Shown: positions 1-36,419 of the stretch, in pieces
Numbering within the stretch: position 1 is the first letter of the stretch
Layout of the letters: every line of letters begins with the position of its first letter
Origin: Sciurus carolinensis
Taxonomy: Eukaryota > Chordata > Mammalia > Rodentia > Sciuridae
Reading direction: 5' to 3'
Length of the DNA stretch: 64,000 nucleotides
Assembly: GCF_902686445.1 (NCBI RefSeq)
Contig: NC_062217.1
Span: 169,744,598 to 169,808,597 of the forward strand
Notes under the pieces: model-generated
The model's input: the letters and a program-made list of their open reading frames with translations, nothing else
Told to the model about the DNA's origin: nothing
The model's database searches: none
Program-made: the position numbers and the translations under genes

Positions 1-165
1 GATGCCAGTATTATACTCATTTCCGTGAGAAGCAAACCAGGGCACTGAGAAGTTGCCCAGGGTCACATGGTGAGTGCTGGAACTGAGACTGGAACCCAAG
101 CAATGGGTTCAACCTAAAGCCTTTAAGCGTAACCACCACGTAGCTAGGCATGCTCTACCAGTCAA
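1..165 (+). mobile_element. MIR SINE fragment
   Basis: Carries the MIR core/3' pattern: cut-off 'gagaagttgcccagggtcac' followed by a 'ctggaactgagactggaaccc' type segment, as in the ancient tRNA-derived MIR consensus. Diverged. Confidence 0.6.
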
Positions 166-514
166 TATGGATGCTGTGCAGAAGGTTTACTTGAGGAAGA
201 TAACCAAGAGAGTTCACATCATGCACATACAACACCAGATCCTAACAACTCTTTATCCCCATCTCTCTCTCCCCAAAGTCCAGAATCTCACTGAGCTACT
301 CATCTCTTCTTCATAGTCTGTCTCCTTTTGCAAACTCTGCCATCTGGCTCTCTTTCTCTTTCATCTTCTGTAACTCAAATTGTTTCTTGAATCGGTAACC
401 AAGGCACCTCCTTATTAGTAAGTCCACACTTTTTATTAGTTTTCTTTTGTCTCCATCCCTACAGCTACCTATTGATGGAACAAGTCATTTTCGCTGGAAC
501 TGTCCTACAATTTT
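166..514. other. Upstream unique sequence, nothing recognised
   Basis: Pyrimidine-rich in places (280-380). No exon, RNA gene or clear repeat seen. Confidence 0.5.
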
Positions 515-516
515 AT

Positions 517-722
517 TTTTTAATCTTTGCAGTACTGGGGATTGAACCCAGGGAGACTCTGCCACAAAACAACATCCCCAGCCCCCATGCTTTTACCTTT
601 ATTTATTTTTTATTTTAAGTCAGGATCTTGCTAAGTTGGCCAGGCTGTCCTTGAATTTGCAATCCTCCTGCTTACACCTCCCAAATCACCAGGATTATAG
701 GTGTGCACCACCGTGCCTACCC
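517..722 (-). mobile_element. MEN-type (B1+ID) dimeric SINE
   Basis: Reads in reverse as B1 (GGTGCACACCTATAATCC-like) followed by ID with the B-box part 'gggattgaacccaggg'. Typical squirrel dimer. Confidence 0.8.
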
Positions 723-744
723 TTTGCACCTCTCCATGCAACAT

Positions 745-1445
745 TTACTCAACAATTTTGTACTGGGCAGCATGTATGTGCTGGTATTATTCCAGATAAT
801 GGAGATGCCACAATAAGCAAATTAAACACCAAGGCTTATCTTCATCAAATTCAGAATTGGCTGCTGGGGAGGAAAAATGACTAAAACTGATGGTGCTAGA
901 TGGTGATTAAGTGGCAAAGGGAAAAGTAAAGCAGAAAAGTAAGATTGAGAATATGGTGAGAGGGTGTTAATCCTGGTTAGGGTGAGCAGGGAAGGGCTCT
1001 TTCAGGGTTGGCACCCAGTGAAGACCTAACCCAGCCTGTCAACAGCTGTCTTCCCAGGGAGAGAATGCAGAGGACGTAGGGAGTGTTTCAGGATCAACAG
1101 CACCTGCTGAGGAAGAAGCAACCACTGGGTAAAAGAAATGGATGGGCTAGGGGTACCATTACAACAGAGATCCAGCAAACCCCATTTCTACTCACCCTTG
1201 AGCACCCCAGAACTGAAATGACCCTTTAGACTTGCTTGCCTAGCATGTGTGAGCTCCTGAATTCAATCCCCAATATGGTCGAGGAAACAGCAAGTACAAA
1301 GACCCTGAGACAGAATGAGCTAGAGAGATTCAGAATGCAGGAGACTAGCATAGCTGAAGCTGAGTAAACAAAGGGGACAGATGCAGAGAACACAGTGAGT
1401 GGAGTCAGGTCACTGTAAGGTTTGGGGTTTGGCCCAGAAGCGACA
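745..1445. other. Ancient repeat-like and unique sequence
   Basis: Includes an old interspersed-repeat pattern (about 770-830, 'gcagcatgtatgtgctgg...') of L2/MIR age and a possible ID remnant at about 1228-1277. No gene seen. Confidence 0.4.
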
Positions 1446-1721
1446 TGATTTAAACCTTACATTTAAATGTTGACATGACCTTTTTGACTGCTGTGTTGAG
1501 AACAGATTTGGCCAGGTAGGAGTTAAAGGCAAAAGCGGGAAGGAAGTGTTTCTCAAACTCATCATCACTGACATTTTTGGAAGGGGATAATTCTTTGTTA
1601 TAGGTACTTTTCAGAGTGGTGAGCCCCTCCCCTGAGTTTGACATCAGAAAATGTCTCCAAATATTGCCAAATGTCCTTTGAGGGGCAAAACTGTCACCTG
1701 AGTTAGAGGTGTGGGCTTTTG

Positions 1722-1912
1722 TTATTCTTTGGTTTGGTTTGGTATTGGGGACTGAATCCAAGGGCGCTTAACCACTGAGCCACATCCCCAGCCCTTTTTA
1801 ATTTTTTTATTTTGAGACAGAGTCTTGCTAAATTGCTGAGGCTGGCTTCAAACTTGCTATGCCTCAGCCTCTTGTGTCACTGGAATTACAGACATGTACC
1901 ACCACGTGCAGC
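1722..1912 (-). mobile_element. MEN-type (B1+ID) dimeric SINE
   Basis: 'ccactgagccacatccccag' (ID, reverse) followed by 'ttattttgagacagagtctt' and 'attacagacatgtaccacca' (B1, reverse). Confidence 0.85.
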
Positions 1913-2134
1913 GGAGGTGTTTTTGTAACCAGGAAAGAGATAATGGTGGTTTGTATACGGGTGGTAGATGTGCTGTTGGTGAATTGTAGCATTCTGGATA
2001 AAGTTTGAAGACTGTGGTAGCTGATAAAAACATAGGGAGTTAGAGAAAGGGAAGTGTGAAGGATGAGTGCAAGGTTTTTGACTTGAGTAACTGTCTGAAG
2101 CAATTCTATTTGCAGAGCTTGAAAATGGTGTGAG

Positions 2135-2300
2135 AAGTTGGGTATAATGGTACATGCCTGTGATCCCAGCTTACTTAAAGTTCAAGGTCAGCCTGGGCAA
2201 TTTAGCAAGACCCGGTCTCAAAAATAAAAAGGATTGGGGATGGGGGATGTAGCTCAGTGGAGGAAAGTCTAATATTCAATCCCAGGTACAAAAAAAAAAG
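2135..2300 (+). mobile_element. MEN-type (B1+ID) dimeric SINE
   Basis: B1 part 'acatgcctgtgatcccagc' with a deletion, then ID part 'gatgtagctcagtgg', ending in an A-tail. Confidence 0.8.
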
Positions 2301-2393
2301 TGTGAGCAAAGGAGTTTTATATGAAATCATTTTTGAACATAAAAGATTCAACAAATTGAAAAATAATGATTGATAATGTTGGTTCCTTCCTTG

Positions 2394-2532
2394 GGGCTGG
2401 GGCTGTATCTCAATGGCAGAGCACCTGCCTAGCATGTGTAAGGAAGGCACTGAGTTCAATCCTCAGCACAACATAAAAATAAATCAATAAAATAAAGGTA
2501 TTGTGTCCTTTTACAACTAAAAATATTTTAAA
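2394..2532 (+). mobile_element. Tailed ID SINE
   Basis: ID body 'gggctggggctgtatctca' plus the recurrent 3' segment 'aaaggtattgtgtcc...acaactaaaaa' that marks one ID subfamily in this window. Confidence 0.85.
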
Positions 2533-2576
2533 AATAATGTTGGTTCCTTCCTTGAGTTTCTTTTTTCTAACTTTGA

Positions 2577-2732
2577 GATAGGTATACTGAGAGGTCCTCT
2601 AACACTGAACTACATTCCTGGTCCTTTTTATTTTTGAGACAGGGTCTCCCTTCAATTGCTGATCTCAAACTTGTGATCCTCCTGTCTCAGCCTCCCGAGT
2701 CTTTGGGGATTAGAGGTATGCACCACCACTTT
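2577..2732 (-). mobile_element. MEN-type (B1+ID) dimeric SINE, diverged
   Basis: Reverse ID remnant 'ctgaactacattcctggtcc' followed by reverse B1 'tttgagacagggtctccc' and 'cctcagcctcccgagtc'-like text. Confidence 0.75.
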
Positions 2733-3259
2733 GATAATTTTCACTGTTGTTTTTTGTTCTTCTTTCCATAATTTTTCATTAAATTTATGTTCTTTTGTAC
2801 CCAGAATTTTCTTTTGTACCCAAATTGCTTCTTTCTGCCTTCACTACTACCACCATTCACATTTTAAAAATTGTATAACACATTATGGTATTCAAAGTGT
2901 CTTCATTATTTGATCCTCTCAACCATCCTGGGGACAGGCAGGGCACACATGTTTATCCAGCACTAACTAAACAAAGCTTTCAGAGAGCACCACATTCGCT
3001 TCTAACCCTCCATCCCTTGTGCCACCATCATGACGAGTCCACTGTTCTATCTTCCTGTCCCTCTTCCCTCCCCTCAGCACTGCAGTCTCAACCTTCCAGG
3101 CAGGATGGTGACGTTAAACAGTTGAAATCATATCTTGTCACTCAGGTGTCAAACCCGAAACCGTTCAACTGCCTGAATCATATTCCGCCTTTCATTCTTC
3201 AGCTTGGCAAATACTGGCTTTTAATACTAAAAGTTTCATTTGCCAAAGGGACAAACTAA

Positions 3260-27782
<24,523 letters not shown>

Positions 27783-28725
27783 CTAAACAAAAGAAACTCT
27801 CCACTTAGCACTGTTTTTCTTAATTGCTTATTGAGAGTTTGTTGAGGACTCAATCTGGGCACAGAACGGCTTTACCAGATAGTTGTGGCTCATTAGAGGA
27901 GAGTCCTCGTGTGCAGGACTTGTAGGAGCCTCTGCCGTAGGTCCTCACCTTCGATGCAGTGTGCAGGTTTCATGACAGAATCATTCAGATAATCAAATTG
28001 TCCTAATTCTGGTGCGATTCATGGATGTACTGGTAAATTTAGGCAAAGCAAAACTTATCAGTATAGTTTCTGTTCTTTAAATTGGAAATTAGAGACTAAG
28101 CACAATTAGTCTATAAATGTTCTAATAAATCAAAAACTTACCTCTTGCACTATCATGCCTTGAAATTTACTTTTTCAAAGGGAAACAAGTTTAGCAGCAG
28201 CAGCCTTCAAAGAACTTCTTTCCATCATGAGCCAAATTCATCTTTGCCAGAAAAGAAATTTTGCTAATTCCAAGAAGCCTGATTGGAACAAATTGGATAT
28301 ACCTTCTCTTGTCTGCATGACTTTGTGAGATCGAAAGAGAGGGCTTTGTTTCAACTTTTTTCTACTAGTCTGATACGTATTGTCACTTAAAATGGTTGCC
28401 TTTAAAAAAAAAAAAAAAGTAGAAATACTAACTACCAGTAAGTAATCATCCAAATAAGTATGTCATAAAATGTTGATTATTTTTTTTTTTTGGTGAATGA
28501 CAGTGACTGCTGTGTTGCACTAGCACATTATGGTCTCTGTTCTGGAGTCGTAGAGGAAGGATACACAGCAGTGGATCACAAAAAGGAGTTCTTTCCCAGA
28601 CCTGAGTTTTATGACGAACAGATTCCAGACACAGGATTTAGCTGAGTTCACATGTAAAGGATATAACTCATTTAGATCTTCTGACAAATCCTAGTGTTAG
28701 TTTTATTTGCGGAGGAAAGACATTT

Positions 28726-28731
28726 AATAAA
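28726..28731 (+). promoter_or_regulatory. ABRAXAS2: Possible proximal polyadenylation signal AATAAA
   Basis: A canonical hexamer 0.95 kb after the stop codon. It would give a shorter 3' UTR. Another AATAAA is at 28124-28129. Use of either is not shown by the sequence alone. Confidence 0.45.
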
Positions 28732-29461
28732 CTGTTTGGGAATCTTGGTAAAGATTCGTTTTAAATCTGAATAACATACTTTAAGTTGCCATTTGGGGGA
28801 TAATTGTGGAATGTGTAGAAACTGTTGGGATGCACTTATATTTTTATTTAATTACTGCCTGTTTTCTAGTTTTGCCCAAAATGTGTGAAACCACTAAGAC
28901 ATTCATGAATTACGTTGGGCGCCTGGTTTGGAAATGGCAAGACCCACTGTTTATGAGGACTTCAGCCCATGAAGTTAATACTGGGAGCTAAACTGCCTTT
29001 GCTTTGGACTAGTTAAAACCTGTAAGAATAAGGAAGTTGTTAGAAAGGCTTAAATTCCATTCCAAGAGAGTAGTTTCATTTTATAGGATAGATGTTTACT
29101 CGCTGAGCTCCGGTTCTAAAACTAAATTAGACAATATAATACGGACTTTAAAATGAAATGCTGAAACTGCCATTCTTTGGATGTACACTCTGTGGGGTCT
29201 ACATATTAACTGCTGTCCTGGTTTTGCTGGCCTTATGCCACTGCCATTGGATTGAAATGTTGCAGATCACTTCACTGCAGATGCGTTCCTGTTTTTATCA
29301 GCTACCTACTTGCAGCTTCAGCACCAGTATGAATTTCATTTTTATTTTCAAGTGCCATTGCCATCTCCTCTGTTCAGATTTTGACATTCAGGAAAATATT
29401 TTTATTTTTTATGCCATACTGAAATCTACATTGTATATCTGACAAAGCAGTTAAATGTGAC

Positions 29462-29467
29462 AATAAA
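29462..29467 (+). promoter_or_regulatory. ABRAXAS2: Distal polyadenylation signal AATAAA
   Basis: A canonical hexamer followed within 40 nt by a GT-rich downstream region (TTGTTTCCGTGTCTGTC). Repeats resume soon after (ID element at 29595), consistent with the end of the transcript. Confidence 0.8.
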
Positions 29468-29594
29468 GACTTATTTGATCATGATGCCATTGTTTCCGTG
29501 TCTGTCTCAGCACCCAGCGAAGTCTTGCCTCCATGGATTCACTCTGCCATTTCTTGGTAGATGGTAGAGTTTTTTAAAAAAGTATCAATACTGT

Positions 29595-29692
29595 TGGGCT
29601 GGGGAGATAGCTCAGTTGGTAGAGTGTTTGCCTCGCAAGCACAAGGCCCTAGGTTCAATCCCCAGCACCACAAAAAAAAAAAAAAAAAAAAG
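29595..29692 (+). mobile_element. Young ID SINE with perfect TSD
   Basis: Near-consensus ID with A- and B-box-like segments and a 19-A tail; AGTATCAATACTGT repeats exactly at 29581-29594 and 29693-29706. It lies about 110 bp beyond the ABRAXAS2 poly(A) site. Confidence 0.95.
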
Positions 29693-29844
29693 AGTATCAA
29701 TACTGTCATATATAACCGATTAGAACAGATTTTTAAAAATTAAGAAAAGAGTATTAAAATTCATTTCCAATCTCCATACAGACTTTTTGCCAGACAGGTT
29801 TCAGGAGAAGTCCAAGAACACAATTTACTAAAATAAAATGTTTA

Positions 29845-30052
29845 TGTTGGCACACACATGTAATCCCAGTGACTCCGGAAGCTGATTCAGGAGGATCACA
29901 AGTTCAAGACCAGCCTCAGCAACTTAATGACCCTAAACAACTTAATGAGACCTTGTATCTAAATAAAATATATAAAGGGGCTGGGGATGTGGCTCAGTGG
30001 TTGAGCACCCCAGAGTTCAATCCCTGGAACACCCCAACACCAAAAAAAAAAA
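29845..30052 (+). mobile_element. MEN-type (B1+ID) dimeric SINE
   Basis: B1 'atgtaatcccagtgactccg' and ID 'gatgtggctcagtggttgag'. Confidence 0.88.
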
Positions 30053-31361
30053 GTTTGTTGATTTCAAGGAAAGCAGGTTGGATACCAAGTTCAGTTCAGT
30101 TACCAAAAAACTAAGTATCAGTTGAAAGTGAGTCTTAGAAAGGTCCCCAGAAGAGCTGCTCATGTTGGAAGTGACTCCAGCCTGGGTCTCCAACAGCTGA
30201 GGTGTAGATCTTGGTACTTTTGGAAGCATATTAGAAATGGTGGGCTCATATAAGGTGGATCTTTCGACCACCGAGTGTGTTCTGGATTCTGGGGAGCCAG
30301 TACAGCTGAATAATGTCTCTTCCAGAATCTAAGGTATCTGTGTTCAGTAGAATCTCCTCCAGGTACTTGGAGGAAGAAAGGCTGGATTCTTTTACTTACT
30401 TAGAAGTCTGGAAATGCTTAATGACACGTTGTAATTGGGTTTTTCTGGAGTAGGATCAGCACATAAAAATCTTATCCCCAAATACTCAAGATATATACTT
30501 TAAAATTCCAGGCAGTGGGACATTAACTGCTTCAATAAAAAAAATTAAATTAACTGTCTTGGAAAACCATACTTTAAGGAGATGAAAAAAGAGTCTGGGA
30601 GAATGTAAAATAGAAATACAGTAAAAATAGTAAAGGTTATTAACTGCCTCTGGATCTGGTTTGCCTCGACTATAGGTTTCACTTCAGTTACTAAAAGATC
30701 TTCACTCTTTTACAAGGTTTTGCTTTGTCTTTTCCCACAGCAAACTTGAATTCTGCCAGACAGGAAACCTGAAGGGCAATGGCCCTGCAAATGTGGTACC
30801 AATAAATAATGGAAAATGTTTACTTTTCGACTTGATGACAAACAGATTTCCAAAACGTCCTGGGATTTGGCCTAACTGTCTTCCTCTTTCCAGTTGTAAT
30901 GTCCTAAATAAGGCAAAAGTCAGGATGTGAAATACATTGGAGCTGGTTATTTGGGGTTACTCTGATCCCTGGAAATGGGGAAATGGGGACAGGAGGCTTT
31001 TGAACATCTACAGGGAGATGTCTCCTTGAATGCCAGATGTCACCGTGGTCAGAATCTAGAACAGCACTTAAAAGTAGCTTTCTGCATGCAAAGATCTAGC
31101 AAAAGGAAGCTCATTGCCATATATTTCTAATAGCAAAGAAACAAAGTAACAGTCATGCTGATAGTCAAATGGTTAGATTTTGGTACATTCCCCAGAAAAA
31201 ACAGCTTCTGTAGTCATTAAAAATATTAAGGTAGAAGTCAAAAGATTTCTTGACATGGAAAGATGATTTCCAGATACTAAATGAAAAAATGTAGGTTTCT
31301 GAATAGTATGTTATAAATGATACAGTTTTTGCAAGGGAAAAAAAATAATGTAGTTTTGTTT
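30053..31361. other. Intergenic, mostly unique
   Basis: No gene seen. 31110-31340 resembles an old L1 sense fragment ('tattaaggtagaagtcaaaa'). The rest has no recognised feature. Confidence 0.5.
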
Positions 31362-31572
31362 TTAATGGTGCTGGGGATTAAGCCCAGGGGCACTTTACCA
31401 CTGAGCTACATTCCCAGCCCTTCTTGCTTATTTATTTGTTTTTATTTCGAGACAGTGTCTCACTAAGTTGCTGAGAGTCTTGTTAAGTTACTGAGGCTGA
31501 CCTAGAACTTGGATTCTCCTGTTTAGCCTCTCTCGTCTCTGGTATTACAGACCTGTGCTACCTTGCCTGACT
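31362..31572 (-). mobile_element. MEN-type (B1+ID) dimeric SINE
   Basis: Reverse ID 'ccactgagctacattcccag' and reverse B1 'tcgagacagtgtctcactaa'. Confidence 0.85.
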
Positions 31573-31607
31573 TGTAGGGTTGTTCTTGATAGAAAAACCA
31601 TTTGGGT

Positions 31608-31805
31608 CAGGTGTAGTGGCCACACCTATAATCCCAGCTACTTGGAAGACTGAAACTGGAGGACCATAAATTCAAAGCCAGCCTGGGCAATTTAGCAAGA
31701 CCCTGTCTCAAATAAAAAATTTAAAAAGGGCCAGAGATGTAGCTCAGTGGCAGAGCACTTGCCTACCTTGCATGAGGCCCTAGGTTTGATTCCCAGTATT
31801 GCCAA
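31608..31805 (+). mobile_element. MEN-type (B1+ID) dimeric SINE
   Basis: B1 'cacctataatcccagctact', ID 'gatgtagctcagtggcagag'. Lies 36 bp from the opposite-strand dimer at 31362-31572. Confidence 0.88.
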
Positions 31806-32424
31806 AACAAATCTGGAACCTAAGTTTTAACCAGTGTTGCCCCTGGGTCATGACAATAAGAGTGATTTTTCTTCCATCTTATGTGCATTTTCTAATTTTT
31901 TGTTAACAACTTTATACAATAAATCCTCAGAAACAATGGTTATTGACTACATGAATTATTTCATGTATATCACCCTAGAGGTGATTCTAGAAACATTCCT
32001 CTTTCTCTGGTTCTCTTCAATACACTCCACTTGCTCAGATTTGTAGTCAATAAAAAATCAACCTGGTTGGTGCCACTAACTTCCCTGCACTTCCACCTTT
32101 GTCTCATTTCCAGACAAATCACAGATGTACACTTTGTTTTGCATTGATTTTTTTTTTCTAGTAAATCTGGAGCCAATTCAACTCTTCTTAGTTCAGAATT
32201 CATTTCCTAAATTTCCAAGAAGCACTTAAGAAAGGCCTTCAGAAAATGAAGGTGATTCAAAATTAGAGGAATTTTTAAAAGATATTTCCCTAAGACAAAG
32301 GTGCTTACTACAACTTGAATATTTGGAGTCTGAAAATGTAAGAAGGATTTCCTTGATCTTGCAGATACTCTCTTTGCAAGATTTGTGTGTCCTGCTTGCT
32401 GCTGTTCTTTTTACAGTGCCCTTA

Positions 32425-32625
32425 GCTGTGGGTGGTGGCACATGCCTATAATTCTAGTGACTCAGAAGGCTGAGGCAGGAGGATTATAAGTTCAAAGCCA
32501 GCCTCAGCAATTTTGTGAGCAATTAGCAAGACCTTGTCACAAAATATAAAGAGGGCTGGGGGTGTGGCTCAGTGGTAGAGCACCCCTGGGTTCAATCCCC
32601 AATACCCTGCCCCCCCCCAAAATAC
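32425..32625 (+). mobile_element. MEN-type (B1+ID) dimeric SINE
   Basis: B1 'ggtggtggcacatgcctata' and ID 'gtgtggctcagtggtagagc'. ACAGT(G/T)CCCTT occurs on both flanks. Confidence 0.88.
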
Positions 32626-32639
32626 AGTTCCCTTCCTGC

Positions 32640-35050
32640 TGGGGATACTTTAGATTGTATGAAGTGTTAGAAGGTTTCAGCTCTGGTTAGTTCAATCCAC
32701 ATACTAACAAGTCTGGGAGGCATTGATTCTAAAGCAAGGCACTTACTTGTTTGGGACATTTGCTGTGGCCAGCCAACTGTGGTTAATAGAGCTGGGTCCA
32801 TTGGTCTCCACTGATTACAAACAGATGTGATTTATCTGTACTAGGTTGTGGATCATCCAAAAAACCTTTCTGACAGTTTTGAAGTATGGATGTCGGAGGA
32901 ACTGGGGAACAGTAAGCAACTACTCTGGAAAAATAATAAGCACAAGGTGAGATCCCTGGCACACATGGGATGGGAAGTTAAGAGAGGGATTCTATACAAC
33001 TTGACTCCTCAAAGCGTTCTCCATCTTCTCAGTCTGTCACAATCCTCCTCATTGTTCAAGGACCAGCTCAAGTGTCACCTCCTTCAGAAAACCTTTTGGA
33101 CTCACTCCGAGGACTATGCGACCTGACCACCTCGCATGTACTCCACACAGCACTAGGCCCAGGCTAGAGCTGGACTGAGTGTGCCTTCTGGGAGGTGGCA
33201 GAGCATGGAGGGCAGGACAGTGACCAAGGCATCCCAGAATTCCCAGAGCCTTGCGCACAGTGGGTATCAGTAGGCACCTGTTGCTTGAGTGTTAAAATAG
33301 GAACAGTAGTAAAAGGAGTCAGATAAACCAAGTTGTGTCCTAGGTGTATTTAGTCTGAAGAATTAGGCACTGAGGCAAAGCTTAGCAGGTGGAGAGGTGA
33401 CTAACACAATTTCTGACTGTGTTAAACTGCTCTTGTACTGAAGCCTTCTTGAACAGTTCTACCTGGGCCTTGTGGAGCCACTAGGCAGTGTAGCAGGGAG
33501 GCACAAGTCCACACGGTGTAGAGGCAAGGTAGGAGACTTGGCTGTCGGATGATGTGTGGGAACTCTGCCCCACAGTAGCTGTGGTGTCTGGAGAAGCCCC
33601 CCATCCTCCAGCATGGTTGAGGGAATTTATGAGAAATGTACATAAAGATGTCTTTGCAAACTATGGAGCACCACATACTCAATAACCTGGCAGCTGGCCT
33701 AGCCACACTTTAGTGTCTTCCTAGGTAAAATGACTGACAAGCCAAGATCATCTGAAGAGATGATTGGCAGCCCCTGAAAGAACCTTGAAGGGTCAGGAAA
33801 GCAGTTCCTGCAGCAGCATTTCTCAGATTGCCTCCAAGGTCGTATTGGGGTTCTGCCAACTGCATTTGAAACCAAAAACTGGTGCAGCTTGCAGAATTGC
33901 CTATTGTGGCAGGACAGAAAATGGATGCAAATGATATTACCCAAAGAATAAAGCCTACCTTTAAGAAATAGCCATTATCGTTAACTTCATCCTTCGATGA
34001 TTTTTAAGAAATATTGTGGCCTTGAGCAAACAGGTGTGAATGAAACTTAAAAAGTGGAGAGTGGCCGATTTCACCCTTTAAAACAATTGTGATGATATTC
34101 CTGTTATCCGTCATGGCTGCATGATGTTTGCTTGATATGCTAGGAGAACAGGAAAATAATTTGAGCAAGACCAAAGATGTGATTAGTGATCTAAGAGACG
34201 TAAGCCTGAACTAGTTACTATTCACGATTTAACTGAGTTTGATTTTACCATCATTTATCAATAAATCAATCATTCATTCTTGTTTTTCTCTTTTTTAATG
34301 TTTTAAAAGATATACAAAAAGGAGAGGGAAAAAAAAGGAGAGGATCATAAAAGAACCACTCTTTTTTTCCCTCCTTTAGTTTCTAGAATCATCATTTGAC
34401 ACCCTCACTTAATCTACCCCTTTTCCCTTGAGAAACTACCACTGTCTTCTTTGAAATCACTCCCCAACATTTCATCATTTCACCCCCTCTAAAGAATTCT
34501 CTGTGCACAACTGAAAATTGAGGACATTTTCTTACACAAACATAACCCCATTATCACTTCTAATGAAGTTCATAATTCCTTAATATTATCCAGTACTTTG
34601 TCCATGTTCCAGTGTCCTTGGCTATCTCAACTATGTCTGTCTGTTTGTAGTGAAGAGATGGTACTGTTGCCCCCATAAGCAAGTGACAAGTTCCAGTATC
34701 AATGACAGAAGCAGAGTGATACCATGGGCCTACGACATGACTTAGTTACAAAGTGTCAGTCACCTGTGAAATATTCCCCTTAACTTTCTAACAAATCTCA
34801 CCCAGTACTAAGGCCCGATTTTTTCCAGTTTATAGGAAATAAATGCACAGGAATAGATTGACCTATATCATGTGGAAAGCATCAGACAAATCCATAAAGT
34901 GTGACTTTCTATGAGATAATTGGCCTAGTTTCTTCACAAAGTCAATGTCATGGGGAAAAAATGGTGAAGGGGCCATACTGATCAAAAAAGATGATAGAAA
35001 CAGCAACTTTGTTTGGCTTCAACTTTGAAAAAACTGTTAAAAAAAGCATG
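32640..35050. other. Intergenic, mostly unique
   Basis: An L2-like fragment at about 33035-33130 ('aaggaccagctcaagtgtca') and possible old L1 3'-end text at 34540-34640. No coding gene or RNA gene recognised. Confidence 0.5.
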
Positions 35051-35054
35051 GACA

Positions 35055-35114
35055 CTGGACTGGGGATATAGCTCACTGGTCGACTGCTTGCCTAGAATGC
35101 GCAAAGCCTGTGTA
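35055..35114 (+). mobile_element. ID SINE fragment
   Basis: 'ctggggatatagctcactgg' followed by the CA repeat that replaced its tail. Confidence 0.7.
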
Positions 35115-35160
35115 AACACACACACGGGCACACGCGCACACACGCACACGCACACACACA
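35115..35160 (+). repeat. CA microsatellite with CG interruptions
   Basis: CA repeat interrupted by several CGCA and GGGCA units. Confidence 0.9.
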
Positions 35161-35309
35161 AATATGGGACATTTGGAGAAAGTAAAATAGGAAATTACTG
35201 AGTTTTCTTACATACAAATAATAGTATAAGTAAGAGAGACAACCTCCTGATACGGAGGAAATCCAGGCTACAGATTACATTCAAATTGCTCAAAACATCC
35301 ATGCAAACT

Positions 35310-35505
35310 GGTCATGGTGGTGCATACCTATAATCCCACCTGCTAGAGAGGCTGAGGCAGGAGGATTGCAAGTTCAAGGCCAGCCTCAGCAACTTAGCAA
35401 GACGCTTTCTCAAAAAATTAAATAAAAAGGGTTTGGGATGGAGCTCAGTGGTAGAGCACCCCTGAATTCTATCCCTAGTACCAAAAAAAAAAAAAAAAAA
35501 AAAAA
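35310..35505 (+). mobile_element. MEN-type (B1+ID) dimeric SINE
   Basis: B1 'gtggtgcatacctataatcc' and ID 'ggatggagctcagtggtaga'; long A-tail. Confidence 0.9.
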
Positions 35506-36237
35506 CCAACAACAACAAAAAACAAACAAATGAAAACACACAAGCAGAGAACAACAACAATGGCAAAGATGGTTTCAACAATTGTTGAATCTGAGTGATG
35601 GGGATATGAGTATCTATGTATTATTCTTTCAACATTTCACACTTACAAAGTTAGGGGAAATAATAAAAACAAAACAGGGCTAATAATTTCTACTCTACTA
35701 TTCCCTAGAGGGGTGGTTTTAAGAATATTCAATGACTGCTATGGAATATAAATGAATACAGAAATAATGAATTAATGTATTTTCTTTAGTTCTTGAAATA
35801 ACCTAAAATATATAACAGATCCATCCACCTATCTCATGGCTGGTTGTAGAAAGAATGGGGATCTGAGTTAAGACCAAAACTTCCCTGCTGAGCCCAACTG
35901 AAATTGCCACTCTGTAGAATAGTGAACTGAATAAAAGGTTTTTACTTTAAGCTACTACATTTTAGGGGTTAATTGTCAGGCAGCAGTTGCTACCAGCTGT
36001 GGGTGGGAGCAAGATTGGGTATTAGTACTGAGCATTGATTGAAGGTGAGGAAATTCCACTGTGCATGACACTGTATCCCTAAAAGAAACTATCAACAGCT
36101 TGGATCGTTCAACCCAAAAGATGGGAAGAGTGGAATAAAGCACCCCCACAAACTGACCAAGCTGGTCAGCATCTGGGTCACCAAGGAAAGGCCCAAGGTT
36201 GGAGTCTCCAGCATCCCACATGGCCCCAGGAGAGCCC

Positions 36238-36410
36238 TGAATACATGCCTGTGATGCCAGCTACTTCGGAGGCTACGGCAGGAGAATCACAATTTCCAGG
36301 CCAGTCTGGCAACTTAGAGAGGCCCTGCCTCAAAATAAAAAAATAAAGATGAGCTGAGGGTGTGCTTAGTCATAGAGTGCCCCTGGGCTCGCTCGACCAC
36401 AGTACCAATG
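36238..36410 (+). mobile_element. MEN-type (B1+ID) dimeric SINE, diverged
   Basis: 'catgcctgtgatgccagcta' and the ID remnant 'gtgcttagtcatagagtgcc'. Confidence 0.78.
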
Positions 36411-36419
36411 ACAACGATC

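Larger units (their letters stand above)
27783..29485 (+). other. ABRAXAS2: ABRAXAS2 3' UTR
   Basis: Sequence from the stop codon to the expected cleavage site about 18 nt after AATAAA at 29462. It carries no interspersed repeat that I can recognise, unlike the DNA on either side, which fits a retained exon. A short A-run (about 28404-28418) and T-run (about 28481-28491) are present. The cleavage position is inferred from the hexamer and the following GT-rich stretch. Confidence 0.8.

Noticed and set aside
29561..29743. Frames containing SSVGRVFASQAQGPRFNP-like text
   Set aside because: This peptide is the translation of ID SINEs and recurs wherever an ID lies; not a gene.
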